Assembly (NCBI GenBank): GCA_011777135.1
Contig: JAABVY010000175.1
Coordinates: 2,673 to 10,786, forward strand
Source: Candidatus Zixiibacteriota bacterium
GTDB taxonomy: Bacteria; Zixibacteria; MSB-5A5; JAABVY01
Length of the DNA: 8,114 nucleotides
Direction: 5' to 3'
Shown in pieces: positions 1 to 4,711 of this stretch. The position numbers and the translations under genes were made by a program. The notes under the pieces were generated by a model. It was not told the DNA's origin. It did no database searches and saw only the letters and a program-made list of their open reading frames with translations. Numbering within the stretch: position 1 is the stretch's first letter; each line of letters starts with the position of its first letter.

Positions 1-1006
1 TTATCTTCCAGCCGGTGAGCTTTGATGCCAGCCGGGCGTTTTGCCCCTGACGTCCGATTGCCAGAGAAAGTTTCTCGTCTTCCACTACAACTGTCATTTC
101 TTCGTCTTCAGGATAAGTATCAATACGCACTACTTTTGCCGGTGAAAGAGCACGGGTCACGAATATTTCCGGGTCGGGATGATACTGAATAATATCTATC
201 CTCTCATTATTCAATTCCCGCACGATGCTCTGCACACGGACGCCCTTAACGCCCACACATGCGCCGACTGGATCGATCCTGTCGTCTGCTGAACTGACCG
301 CTATCTTGGAACGCTCTCCGGGCTCACGGGCGATCGCTTTTATTTCAATAATGCGTTCAAAAATCTCCGGTACCTCGAGCTCAAAGAGTCGCTGCAGGAA
401 TGATTCCTGGGTGCGGGAGAGGACTATTTGATGTCCCCGCTGGTTTCTCTGCACGTCATGAATGACCGCGCGAATCCTGTCGCCCTGGCGGTATTTCTCT
501 CTTGAAATCTGCTGGGAGATAGGCATAATTCCTTCGGTGCGTCCGAGGTTTACAATAATATTGCCCTTGTCAACCTGCTGCACTGAACCGGAAATAAGTT
601 CACCTATCTTCTGGCTGTATTCCTCGTATATGATTTCCCGCTCGGCCTCGCGTACTTTTTGAATCATGAGCTGCTTGGCCAGCGCGATCGCGTTTCTTCC
701 GAACTCCTCGAAACCGATATAGACCTCGACTTCATCTCCCGGCTCGGCAGTCTCGTCGATCTCCTGCGCTTCCTTCAGCGAAACCTCGGTATTTTCATCC
801 TTCACATTTTTTACCACAGTCTTTACAACGTGCACACTGATTTCACCCGATGCACGATCTACTTTGGCAACGATGTTTTGCTCCTCGCCAAATTTCTTCT
901 TGGCCGCCTGCACCAGTGCACTTTCCAGGGTCTCAACCACATAATCCAGCTCTATATTCTTTTCCCTGGCAATCTGGGTTAATGTTTCTAAAATATCGTA
1001 ATTCAC
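1..1006 (-). CDS. nusA: Transcription termination/antitermination factor NusA (C-terminal end beyond window)
   Basis: NusA binds RNA polymerase and nascent RNA and modulates pausing, intrinsic termination and antitermination. I translated 335 residues from a GTG start at 1006 with no frame break. The N-terminal RNAP-binding domain (about 1-130) begins MNYDILETLTQIAREKNIEL. An S1 domain (about 135-200) includes GSVQQVDKGNIIVNLGRTEG. KH1 (about 230-285) carries the family signature DRIDPVGACVGVKGVRVQSI, and KH2 (about 300 onward) shows SLAIGRQGQNARLASKLTGW. The frame is open at the left edge, so the rest of KH2 and any C-terminal extension are missing; the TAA-like triplet at bases 1-3 is out of frame. 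The start is supported by AAGGAG that overlaps the rimP stop (TGAAGGAG), with a 10-base gap to rimP. This implies co-transcription and probable translational coupling. Identity is essentially certain from the KH signatures. Confidence 0.97.
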   Translation of the reverse strand, partial: MNYDILETLTQIAREKNIELDYVVETLESALVQAAKKKFGEEQNIVAKVDRASGEISVHVVKTVVKNVKDENTEVSLKEAQEIDETAEPGDEVEVYIGFEEFGRNAIALAKQLMIQKVREAEREIIYEEYSQKIGELISGSVQQVDKGNIIVNLGRTEGIMPISQQISREKYRQGDRIRAVIHDVQRNQRGHQIVLSRTQESFLQRLFELEVPEIFERIIEIKAIAREPGERSKIAVSSADDRIDPVGACVGVKGVRVQSIVRELNNERIDIIQYHPDPEIFVTRALSPAKVVRIDTYPEDEEMTVVVEDEKLSLAIGRQGQNARLASKLTGWKI

Positions 1007-1016
1007 GGCCTCTCCT

Positions 1017-1466
1017 TCAGAGAATAATTTGTCCCTTTGATACTTTCGCCAAATCTATTTCAAATTGTCCGTCGTCGGTATTAATGGTAACCATGTTATC
1101 TGCAGCACCGGCAATTTTTCCTTTGAGCTCAGCCGGATTGCCGGCCTCGTCGGAATAATAGAGTTTGATCGTCTCGCCGACTTTCAGGCCGAATTCTGTC
1201 TCGGTCTTCAGGGGACGATCCAGTCCCGGTGACGACACTTCCAGAATCCAGCGTCTTTCAAAAACACTCTCGTTCTCAATAACCATCTCCAGCTTGCGCG
1301 AGAGCCGGGCACATTCGCCAACCGTAATGCCGCCCAGTTTATCTGCATAGACACGCAGAATGGCTCCACTGCTCTGCTGAATCAGGGTCATATCCACGAG
1401 GGTCAGACCTTCTTCGGAAACAGATTCGGTAACCAGTTCCCTCAGTTTTTCCTCAATTAAATTCAT
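1017..1466 (-). CDS. rimP: Ribosome maturation factor RimP
   Basis: RimP is a cytoplasmic factor that binds free 30S subunits and helps their maturation. The 149-residue protein matches the usual family length (about 150). It shows the N-terminal alpha/beta domain (1-85) with the diagnostic LEVSSPGLDRPL at 75-86, then the Sm-like C-terminal barrel (about 88-149) with VGETIKLYY and LKGKIAG. The start ATG at 1466 gives an N-terminus (MNLIEEKLRELV) that aligns well with known RimP, although the Shine-Dalgarno site is weak (AGG only 2 bases before ATG). It is followed 10 bases later by nusA, the classic rimP-nusA order of the infB operon. A terminator lies directly upstream and a candidate promoter overlaps it, so expression is probably separate from proS. 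Confidence 0.96.
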   Translation of the reverse strand: MNLIEEKLRELVTESVSEEGLTLVDMTLIQQSSGAILRVYADKLGGITVGECARLSRKLEMVIENESVFERRWILEVSSPGLDRPLKTETEFGLKVGETIKLYYSDEAGNPAELKGKIAGAADNMVTINTDDGQFEIDLAKVSKGQIIL

Positions 1467-1511
1467 AACCTATAACCAAAAAAGTGGGATTTTCCCACTT
1501 AAAACCTATAA
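1467..1511. repeat. 9-bp direct repeat flanking the proS terminator
   Basis: The plus-strand word aacctataa occurs at 1467-1475 and again at 1503-1511, one copy on each side of the terminator hairpin. Read on the coding (minus) strand it is TTATAGGTT. One copy overlaps the candidate -10 box of rimP and the other lies directly before the rimP ATG, where it supplies the only Shine-Dalgarno-like AGG. The repeat itself is seen directly; whether it has a role is unknown, and chance is possible in AT-rich sequence. Confidence 0.5.
1478..1500 (-). terminator. Intrinsic terminator downstream of proS
   Basis: On the minus strand an 8-bp stem (AAGTGGGA with TCCCACTT, loop AAA) is followed by a T tract; six Ts run from 1483 to 1478, two of them inside the stem. 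It lies 48 bases after the proS stop and ends only 11 bases before the rimP ATG. The plus-strand reading has no T tract after the stem, so it acts on the minus strand. It should end proS transcripts, or act as an attenuator for read-through into rimP-nusA. Confidence 0.75.
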
Positions 1512-1533
1512 AGCTAACACATTTTTTTGCCAA
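1505..1533 (-). promoter_or_regulatory. Candidate sigma-70-type promoter for rimP-nusA
   Basis: On the minus strand TTGGCA (1533-1528) and TATAGG (1510-1505) are separated by 17 bases. They match the -35 and -10 consensus at 5 of 6 and 4 of 6 positions. Transcription would begin near 1498, inside the 5' arm of the proS terminator, leaving a leader of about 32 bases. A transcript from here would lack part of that arm and escape the terminator. This rests on motif reading only. Confidence 0.4.
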
Positions 1534-1547
1534 ATGCAATAAAAATA

Positions 1548-3263
1548 TTAGAGCTCGGCCAGCATCTCCTCGGCGGTCCATACCGCCTGTGTCTGATCTA
1601 TCAGCCGCACCTCGGAGCCCTTACGGGCCTTAAACTCGATCTTTCCTTCCTTCAGCGATTTTGCGCCAATGGTCATTCTCAATGGCACGCCGATCAGGTC
1701 GGCGTCATTGAGCTTAACCCCGGCACGCTCGTTTCTATCATCCAGCAGCGCTTTGATATTCGTTTTCGCGCATTTGTCATAAAGTTCCAGCGCGGCTTCC
1801 TGCTGGGCTTTGTCCTCAAAATTCAAGGGCTCGATTATCACATCGAATGGCGCTATCGACCTGGGCCAGATAATGCCCTTGTCGTCGTTGAATTTCTCCA
1901 CTGCCGCCTGAGCGGTACGTGTAATTCCAATGCCGTAAGAGCCCATAATAATAGTCTTCTCCTGGCCGTTCTCATCCAGGTACCTGGCATTCATCGAACC
2001 AGAGTACTTGGTACCCAGATTAAAAGTGTTTCCGACCTCAATTCCGCGCCGGGAATACATGCGGCCTTTGCTGCAAACAGGACAGATCTCGCCTTCCGCA
2101 GCGTTCCTGATATCGACTACAGCATCAACATGGAAATCCCGGTGCACATTAGCATTTACGATATGTTTATCGCGCTGGTTTGCACCAACCACGAAATTTT
2201 TCATCTTCATAACTTCAGTATCTGCCACTACCTTCACACCAGAAAGACCGATCGGCCCGGCGAATCCCACTGGAGCATTTGTCAATTGTGCAACAGTAGC
2301 GCTATCACATATCTCCAGAGTTATCGCCTGCAGATAATTCTTCAGCTTGGTTTCGTTTAATTCACGGTCGCCCCTGATAAGCGCGGCGATATAGTCGCTG
2401 TCAGCTTTATAAAGCAGGGTCTTGACAAGCTGGGTCGGCTTCACACCCAGATATGCCGTTACTTCTTCTACCGTGCCGGCATTGGGAGTATCCACTACCT
2501 CCATCGGTTTCTCATGAGAATCCTGCGGAATTTCCTCGGCGATCGACTTGGCCATCTCCAGATTGGTGGCATAATCGCAGTTATCGCACAAGAAGAGTAC
2601 ATCTTCACCGCCATCAGTATCGACTATCACCATGAATTCATGCGCCATGCGCCCCCCCATGGCGCCGGTATCGGATTCCACTTTGATCGAATCCAATCCG
2701 CAGCGCTTGAACACTTCGTAATAAGCGTCTACCATCTTCTGATAGCTAACCTTATGCCCATCTTCATCACGGTCGAATGAATAGGCGTCTTTCATGATGA
2801 ATTCCCGCCCACGCATTAGCCCGAACCGGGGACGGATTTCGTCCCTGAATTTATTCTGAATCTGGTATAGGATCAGGGGCAGCTGCCGGTATGATTTCAC
2901 TGTCTTGCGCACGATGTCGGTTACCACTTCTTCATGCGTCCCTCCCAGGATCAGGTCATGCTCATGACGGTCTTTCATCTTCATCAATTCTTTGCCAAAT
3001 GACTGCCATCTTCCTGATTCCTGCCATAATTCCGCGGGAACCAGCACCGGCATAAGCATCTCGATCGCGCCCTGGCGATTCATCTCCTCGCGCACAATCT
3101 GGGAGATCTTATTCAATACCATCTGCATTAGGGGCAAGTAATTATAGACTCCGGCCGCAACCTTGCGAATATATCCGGCCCGCATCAGAAGCTTGTGAGA
3201 AATCAGTTCCGCCTCGGCGGGATCTTCTCTCAAAGTGGGTATAAACAGTTGACTCCATCTCAT
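1548..3263 (-). CDS. proS: Prolyl-tRNA synthetase, bacterial type with editing domain
   Basis: This cytoplasmic class II synthetase charges tRNA-Pro with proline. At 571 residues it is nearly the same length as the E. coli enzyme (572), which marks the bacterial form with the inserted editing domain. In order: the N-terminal motif 1 region (MRWSQLFIPTLRE, then VAAGVYNYLPLM); the TxE loop GGTHEE at 107-112; motif 2 at 134-161 with R140; the editing insert at about 224-407, with K281 in QLVKTLLYK; motif 3 GSYGIGITR at 441-449; and the anticodon-binding domain from about 470. Two CxxC pairs (226/229 and 394/397) flank the insert, as in many relatives. Motif 3 has Ser where E. coli has Cys443, probably ordinary variation. 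The start ATG at 3263 has AGGA about 11 bases upstream. A terminator follows the gene. In Firmicutes proS also lies near rimP-nusA, there with polC between them. Confidence 0.98.
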   Translation of the reverse strand: MRWSQLFIPTLREDPAEAELISHKLLMRAGYIRKVAAGVYNYLPLMQMVLNKISQIVREEMNRQGAIEMLMPVLVPAELWQESGRWQSFGKELMKMKDRHEHDLILGGTHEEVVTDIVRKTVKSYRQLPLILYQIQNKFRDEIRPRFGLMRGREFIMKDAYSFDRDEDGHKVSYQKMVDAYYEVFKRCGLDSIKVESDTGAMGGRMAHEFMVIVDTDGGEDVLFLCDNCDYATNLEMAKSIAEEIPQDSHEKPMEVVDTPNAGTVEEVTAYLGVKPTQLVKTLLYKADSDYIAALIRGDRELNETKLKNYLQAITLEICDSATVAQLTNAPVGFAGPIGLSGVKVVADTEVMKMKNFVVGANQRDKHIVNANVHRDFHVDAVVDIRNAAEGEICPVCSKGRMYSRRGIEVGNTFNLGTKYSGSMNARYLDENGQEKTIIMGSYGIGITRTAQAAVEKFNDDKGIIWPRSIAPFDVIIEPLNFEDKAQQEAALELYDKCAKTNIKALLDDRNERAGVKLNDADLIGVPLRMTIGAKSLKEGKIEFKARKGSEVRLIDQTQAVWTAEEMLAEL

Positions 3264-3313
3264 ATTTCGTTTTATCCTGATTTAGTTTTAAATCTGCCTG
3301 AATTAAACAACAG

Positions 3314-3341
3314 ATATTAACTATATTCCCCTCAAAGTCAA
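3314..3341 (-). promoter_or_regulatory. Candidate promoter for proS
   Basis: On the minus strand TTGACT (3341-3336) and TAATAT (3319-3314) are separated by 16 bases. The -35 is 5 of 6 to consensus and the -10 is 4 of 6. A start near 3307 would give a leader of about 44 bases to the proS ATG. I saw no T-box motif or other tRNA-sensing leader, and the leader is too short to hold one. Confidence 0.45.
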
Positions 3342-3536
3342 GTTTAAACTGTTACATATTAAATGGTTAAAAAAATATCGGTCGAAACTCGATTGAGGCA
3401 ATCATTCTTAAACGTATTTGTATCTCATTTGCTCCAATTTTTTTCAAAATATTGGCGTAATATTATTCCGGAAACCTCTAGCTTTAAATAACCGTATAGA
3501 CGGCATAAGATTATAAAAGTCGGTTTCAAAAATAAG
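3342..3536. other. AT-rich divergent intergenic spacer, no gene seen
   Basis: This is the middle of the 322-base gap between proS (leftward) and tRNA-Gly (rightward). It is strongly AT-rich with several A and T runs. I find no plausible open reading frame with a ribosome-binding site on either strand. Small dyads are visible: GATTG/CAATC at 3391-3403 with a 3-base loop, AATATT repeated at 3448-3453 and 3459-3464, and CCGT/ACGG in the stretch just after 3490. None is followed by a T tract or matches a regulator site I recognise. Confidence 0.4.
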
Positions 3537-3564
3537 TTGACAAGCGGAAATTCGCCGATATATT
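3537..3564 (+). promoter_or_regulatory. Strong sigma-70-type promoter for the tRNA operon
   Basis: A perfect -35 box TTGACA (3537-3542) is followed after 16 bases by TATATT (3559-3564), which is 5 of 6 to consensus. Transcription would begin near 3571, about 15 bases before the mature 5' end of tRNA-Gly. Position, orientation and strength all fit a tRNA promoter. Confidence 0.7.
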
Positions 3565-3585
3565 TAACAGGCAACATTTATTCGG

Positions 3586-3661
3586 GCGGGAATAGCTCAG
3601 TTGGTAGAGCCTCACGTTGCCAACGTGATTGTCGCCGGTTCGAGTCCGGTCTCCCGCTCCA
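3586..3661 (+). tRNA. tRNA-Gly (anticodon GCC)
   Basis: A 76-base cloverleaf with an encoded CCA end. The acceptor arm is GCGGGAA/CTCCCGC, with an A-C mismatch at the seventh pair. The D arm is GCTC/GAGC with loop AGTTGGTA. The anticodon stem is TCACG/CGTGA with loop TTGCCAA, giving anticodon GCC at 3619-3621, which reads GGC and GGU. The T arm is GCCGG/CCGGT with loop TTCGAGT. Discriminator base U fits bacterial tRNA-Gly. It is separated by only 7 bases from the next tRNA and shares its promoter. Confidence 0.97.
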
Positions 3662-3668
3662 TTTTTTG

Positions 3669-3740
3669 GGCGGCTTAGCCAAGTGGTAAGGCGGAGGTCT
3701 GCAAAACCTCTATTCTCCGGTTCGAATCCGGAAGCCGCCT
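3669..3740 (+). tRNA. tRNA-Cys (anticodon GCA)
   Basis: A 72-base cloverleaf without an encoded CCA. The acceptor stem GGCGGCT/AGCCGCC is a perfect 7 bp. The D arm is GCC/GGC. The anticodon stem is GAGGT/ACCTC with loop CTGCAAA, giving anticodon GCA. The T arm is TCCGG/CCGGA with loop TTCGAAT. Discriminator U73 is the known identity element of tRNA-Cys. The body closely resembles Gram-positive tRNA-Cys from memory. The CCA must be added by the nucleotidyltransferase, unlike the neighbouring tRNA-Gly. A run of six Ts covers the discriminator and the bases after it, with no separate terminator hairpin. Confidence 0.97.
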
Positions 3741-3765
3741 TTTTTAATATTCAAAGGACCATGAA

Positions 3766-4026
3766 ATGAGTGATGACGGTAATGAACTTGTCTGTCTGCG
3801 CACCTTCAATGAGCGCACCCAGGCCGAATTAGTCAAAGCATATCTGCAAGCCCATGGGATCGAGGTGATAGTAAGGGCTGATGATGCCGGAGGCATGATT
3901 CCTTCCATTACGATGAGCGCCAGCCGACCCTGCATCCTGGTGCGTGTCAAGGACGCGGCCGAGGCCCAGCGCCTGCTTAAGGACGCCGAGGATAAGCTGG
4001 GAAAAGAAGAAGAGGAAGACCTTTAA
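3766..4026 (+). CDS. DUF2007-like small protein (putative signal-transducing family), first copy
   Basis: An 86-residue protein of unknown function. It has a short beta strand (ELVCLRTF, 7-14), a helix rich in A/E/L (RTQAELVKAYLQAHGI, 17-32), a second strand (EVIVRADD, 33-40), a Gly/Met-rich loop, a strand (CILVRVKD, 56-63), a helix (AAEAQRLLKDAEDKL) and a short acidic end (EEEEDL). This ferredoxin-like alternation with the opening 'V-x-F-x-x-R-x-x-A-E-L' matches the DUF2007 family as I know it, whose molecular role is not established. No membrane segment or signal peptide is visible. The ATG at 3766 has AAAGGA 7 bases upstream; an earlier ATG at 3761 opens only a two-codon frame. It begins 25 bases after tRNA-Cys, so it probably depends on the tRNA promoter. 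It is a paralogue of the downstream gene at 4348. Confidence 0.8.
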   Translation: MSDDGNELVCLRTFNERTQAELVKAYLQAHGIEVIVRADDAGGMIPSITMSASRPCILVRVKDAAEAQRLLKDAEDKLGKEEEEDL

Positions 4027-4055
4027 TCCGGCTGGTTCGACATTATATGCCGGTA

Positions 4056-4069
4056 CAGGCCATCGCCTG
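4056..4069 (+). other. Small hairpin after the first DUF2007-like gene
   Basis: CAGGC (4056-4060) and GCCTG (4065-4069) form a perfect 5-bp stem with the tetraloop CATC, 30 bases after the stop codon. The next T tract begins at 4093, too far for a canonical terminator. It may stabilise the 3' end of the message; no function can be assigned. Confidence 0.3.
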
Positions 4070-4106
4070 AGGGAATCCTGAAAGCACCAAAATTTTTTTT
4101 ATACTC

Positions 4107-4131
4107 CAAACATTTTTGTTTGCATTTTTTT
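4107..4131 (+). terminator. Candidate weak terminator after the first DUF2007-like gene
   Basis: CAAACA (4107-4112) and TGTTTG (4117-4122) form a 6-bp stem with a TTTT loop, followed by CA and seven Ts (4125-4131). The geometry is that of an intrinsic terminator, but the stem has only two G-C pairs and would be weak. It would close the tRNA-Gly/tRNA-Cys/DUF2007 transcript. Confidence 0.35.
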
Positions 4132-4144
4132 AACCGATTATAAA
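4116..4144 (+). promoter_or_regulatory. Weak candidate promoter for the second DUF2007-like gene
   Basis: TTGTTT (4116-4121) and TATAAA (4139-4144) are separated by 17 bases. The -10 is 5 of 6 to consensus but the -35 only 3 of 6. A start near 4151 would give a leader of roughly 200 bases that includes the GC-rich foldable element. The box overlaps the candidate terminator stem, so the two calls compete. Low confidence. Confidence 0.25.
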
Positions 4145-4168
4145 TTTAGCATAGCGCTGACCCAGAAA

Positions 4169-4237
4169 TGCCGGGCTTGCTGCAGTCAGGCCGGAGGCCG
4201 CCTCTGCAGATAATGGGAAGCCCCGCCGGGTTTGGCA
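4169..4237 (+). other. GC-rich foldable element in the intergenic gap (possible structured leader or small RNA)
   Basis: Within the 321-base gap at 4027-4347, which is otherwise AT-rich, this GC-rich block contains nested complementary segments. TGCC (4169-4172) pairs with GGCA (4234-4237). GGGCTT (4173-4178) pairs with AAGCCC (4218-4223). CTGCAG (4180-4185) pairs with CTGCAG (4204-4209). GGCC (4189-4192) pairs with GGCC (4196-4199) around a GGA loop. Together these make one branched-free hairpin of about 69 bases with asymmetric internal loops. It could be a structured 5' leader of the downstream gene, a small RNA or an extragenic palindromic repeat. It does not match a riboswitch class I can name; the stretch GGGAAGCC recalls cobalamin leaders, but no B12 box follows. 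No T tract follows, so it is not a terminator. Confidence 0.4.
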
Positions 4238-4347
4238 GAATTATGTCATTCCATCCTTAAAAGGAGAAACCGCTCATAGATACAATTTTATGTCACGTGA
4301 TTAACTGACGTTTATTAAAATTAAACCTCATATTCAAGAAGGTCACT

Positions 4348-4653
4348 ATGAGTAAAAAAAGCAAAAAGCTGGTAGTAATAAGTGAGTTTGATGACCGCAC
4401 GGAAGCAGAGATGGCCAGGGAATATCTGGTTTCATGCGATATTCACGCAGAGCTTTGGGATGCTGAAACAGATGACGGAGAATCTTCTGAATGGATCGAA
4501 TTGAGGGTTCATCCCGATGACTCAAGAGAGGCTGTCAAGCTTCTGGAGGAAGCCGATGACGAGAACTTTGAGGATGACGATGAGGATTATGAGGACGATG
4601 ACGACTACGATCACGATGATGAAGACGAAGAAGAATACGATGATCGATATTAG
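4348..4653 (+). CDS. DUF2007-like small protein with a long acidic C-terminal tail, second copy
   Basis: A 101-residue protein of unknown function. A basic N-terminus (MSKKSKK) precedes a DUF2007-like core at about 8-68: strand LVVISEF, helix RTEAEMAREYLVSCDI, strand HAELWDAE, strand IELRVHPD and helix SREAVKLLEEA. The tail at 67-101 is extraordinarily acidic, with 26 Asp/Glu in 35 residues interspersed with Tyr. The core aligns with the gene at 3766 (LVVISEFDDRTEAEM against LVCLRTFNERTQAEL), so the two are paralogues. GAAGG at 4338-4342 sits 5 bases before the ATG. No signal peptide or membrane segment is seen, so it is probably cytoplasmic. The tail could mimic nucleic acid or bind cations or basic proteins, but this is inference. 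A strong terminator follows. Confidence 0.8.
   Translation: MSKKSKKLVVISEFDDRTEAEMAREYLVSCDIHAELWDAETDDGESSEWIELRVHPDDSREAVKLLEEADDENFEDDDEDYEDDDDYDHDDEDEEEYDDRY
4550..4650 (+). repeat. Low-complexity GAN-codon tract encoding the acidic tail
   Basis: The tail is written almost entirely with GAT, GAC, GAG and GAA codons broken by TAT/TAC. This makes a purine-rich trinucleotide-like stretch unlike the rest of the window. Codon choice is mixed, so it is not a perfect microsatellite, but such tracts can expand or contract by slippage and often differ in length between relatives. Confidence 0.7.
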
Positions 4654-4674
4654 CGCACGGCACTGAATAGGATG

Positions 4675-4705
4675 CGGCAGGTTTTATCGGCCTGCCGTTT
4701 TTTTT
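4675..4705 (+). terminator. Strong intrinsic terminator after the second DUF2007-like gene
   Basis: CGGCAGG (4675-4681) pairs perfectly with CCTGCCG (4691-4697) around a 9-base loop and is followed by eight Ts (4698-4705). It begins 21 bases after the stop codon. On the minus strand the same hairpin is not followed by a T tract, so it serves the plus strand mainly, although it is also the first hairpin downstream of the convergent aminotransferase gene. Confidence 0.92.
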
Positions 4706-4711
4706 AATCAA

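Noticed and set aside
1..3. TAA on the minus strand at the window edge as the nusA stop
   Set aside because: It is out of frame with the nusA reading frame, which stays open through KH2 at the edge.
659..1158. Plus-strand open frames opposite nusA and rimP
   Set aside because: They overlap the conserved minus-strand proteins in full and show no recognisable protein features.
1527..2360. Long open frame on the plus strand, 277 codons, opposite proS
   Set aside because: It is antisense to a certain ProRS gene, has a composition that reads as a shadow (no family resemblance), and lacks a good ribosome-binding site.
3448..3464. AATATT-GGCGT-AATATT as an operator
   Set aside because: Both arms are self-complementary AT words expected by chance in this composition, and neither flanking promoter overlaps it.
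3586..3740. tRNA genes as an integration site for a mobile element
   Set aside because: No integrase, no repeated tRNA 3' end and no island-like genes are present in the window.
4169..4250. Cobalamin riboswitch suggested by GGGAAGCC
   Set aside because: No B12 box (GCCACTG-like) or the expected surrounding conserved blocks follow, and the downstream gene is not a B12-related gene.
4258..4303. Shine-Dalgarno-like AAAGGAG near 4260 and a short ATG frame at 4290
   Set aside because: No start codon lies at a workable distance, and the ATG frame ends after four codons.
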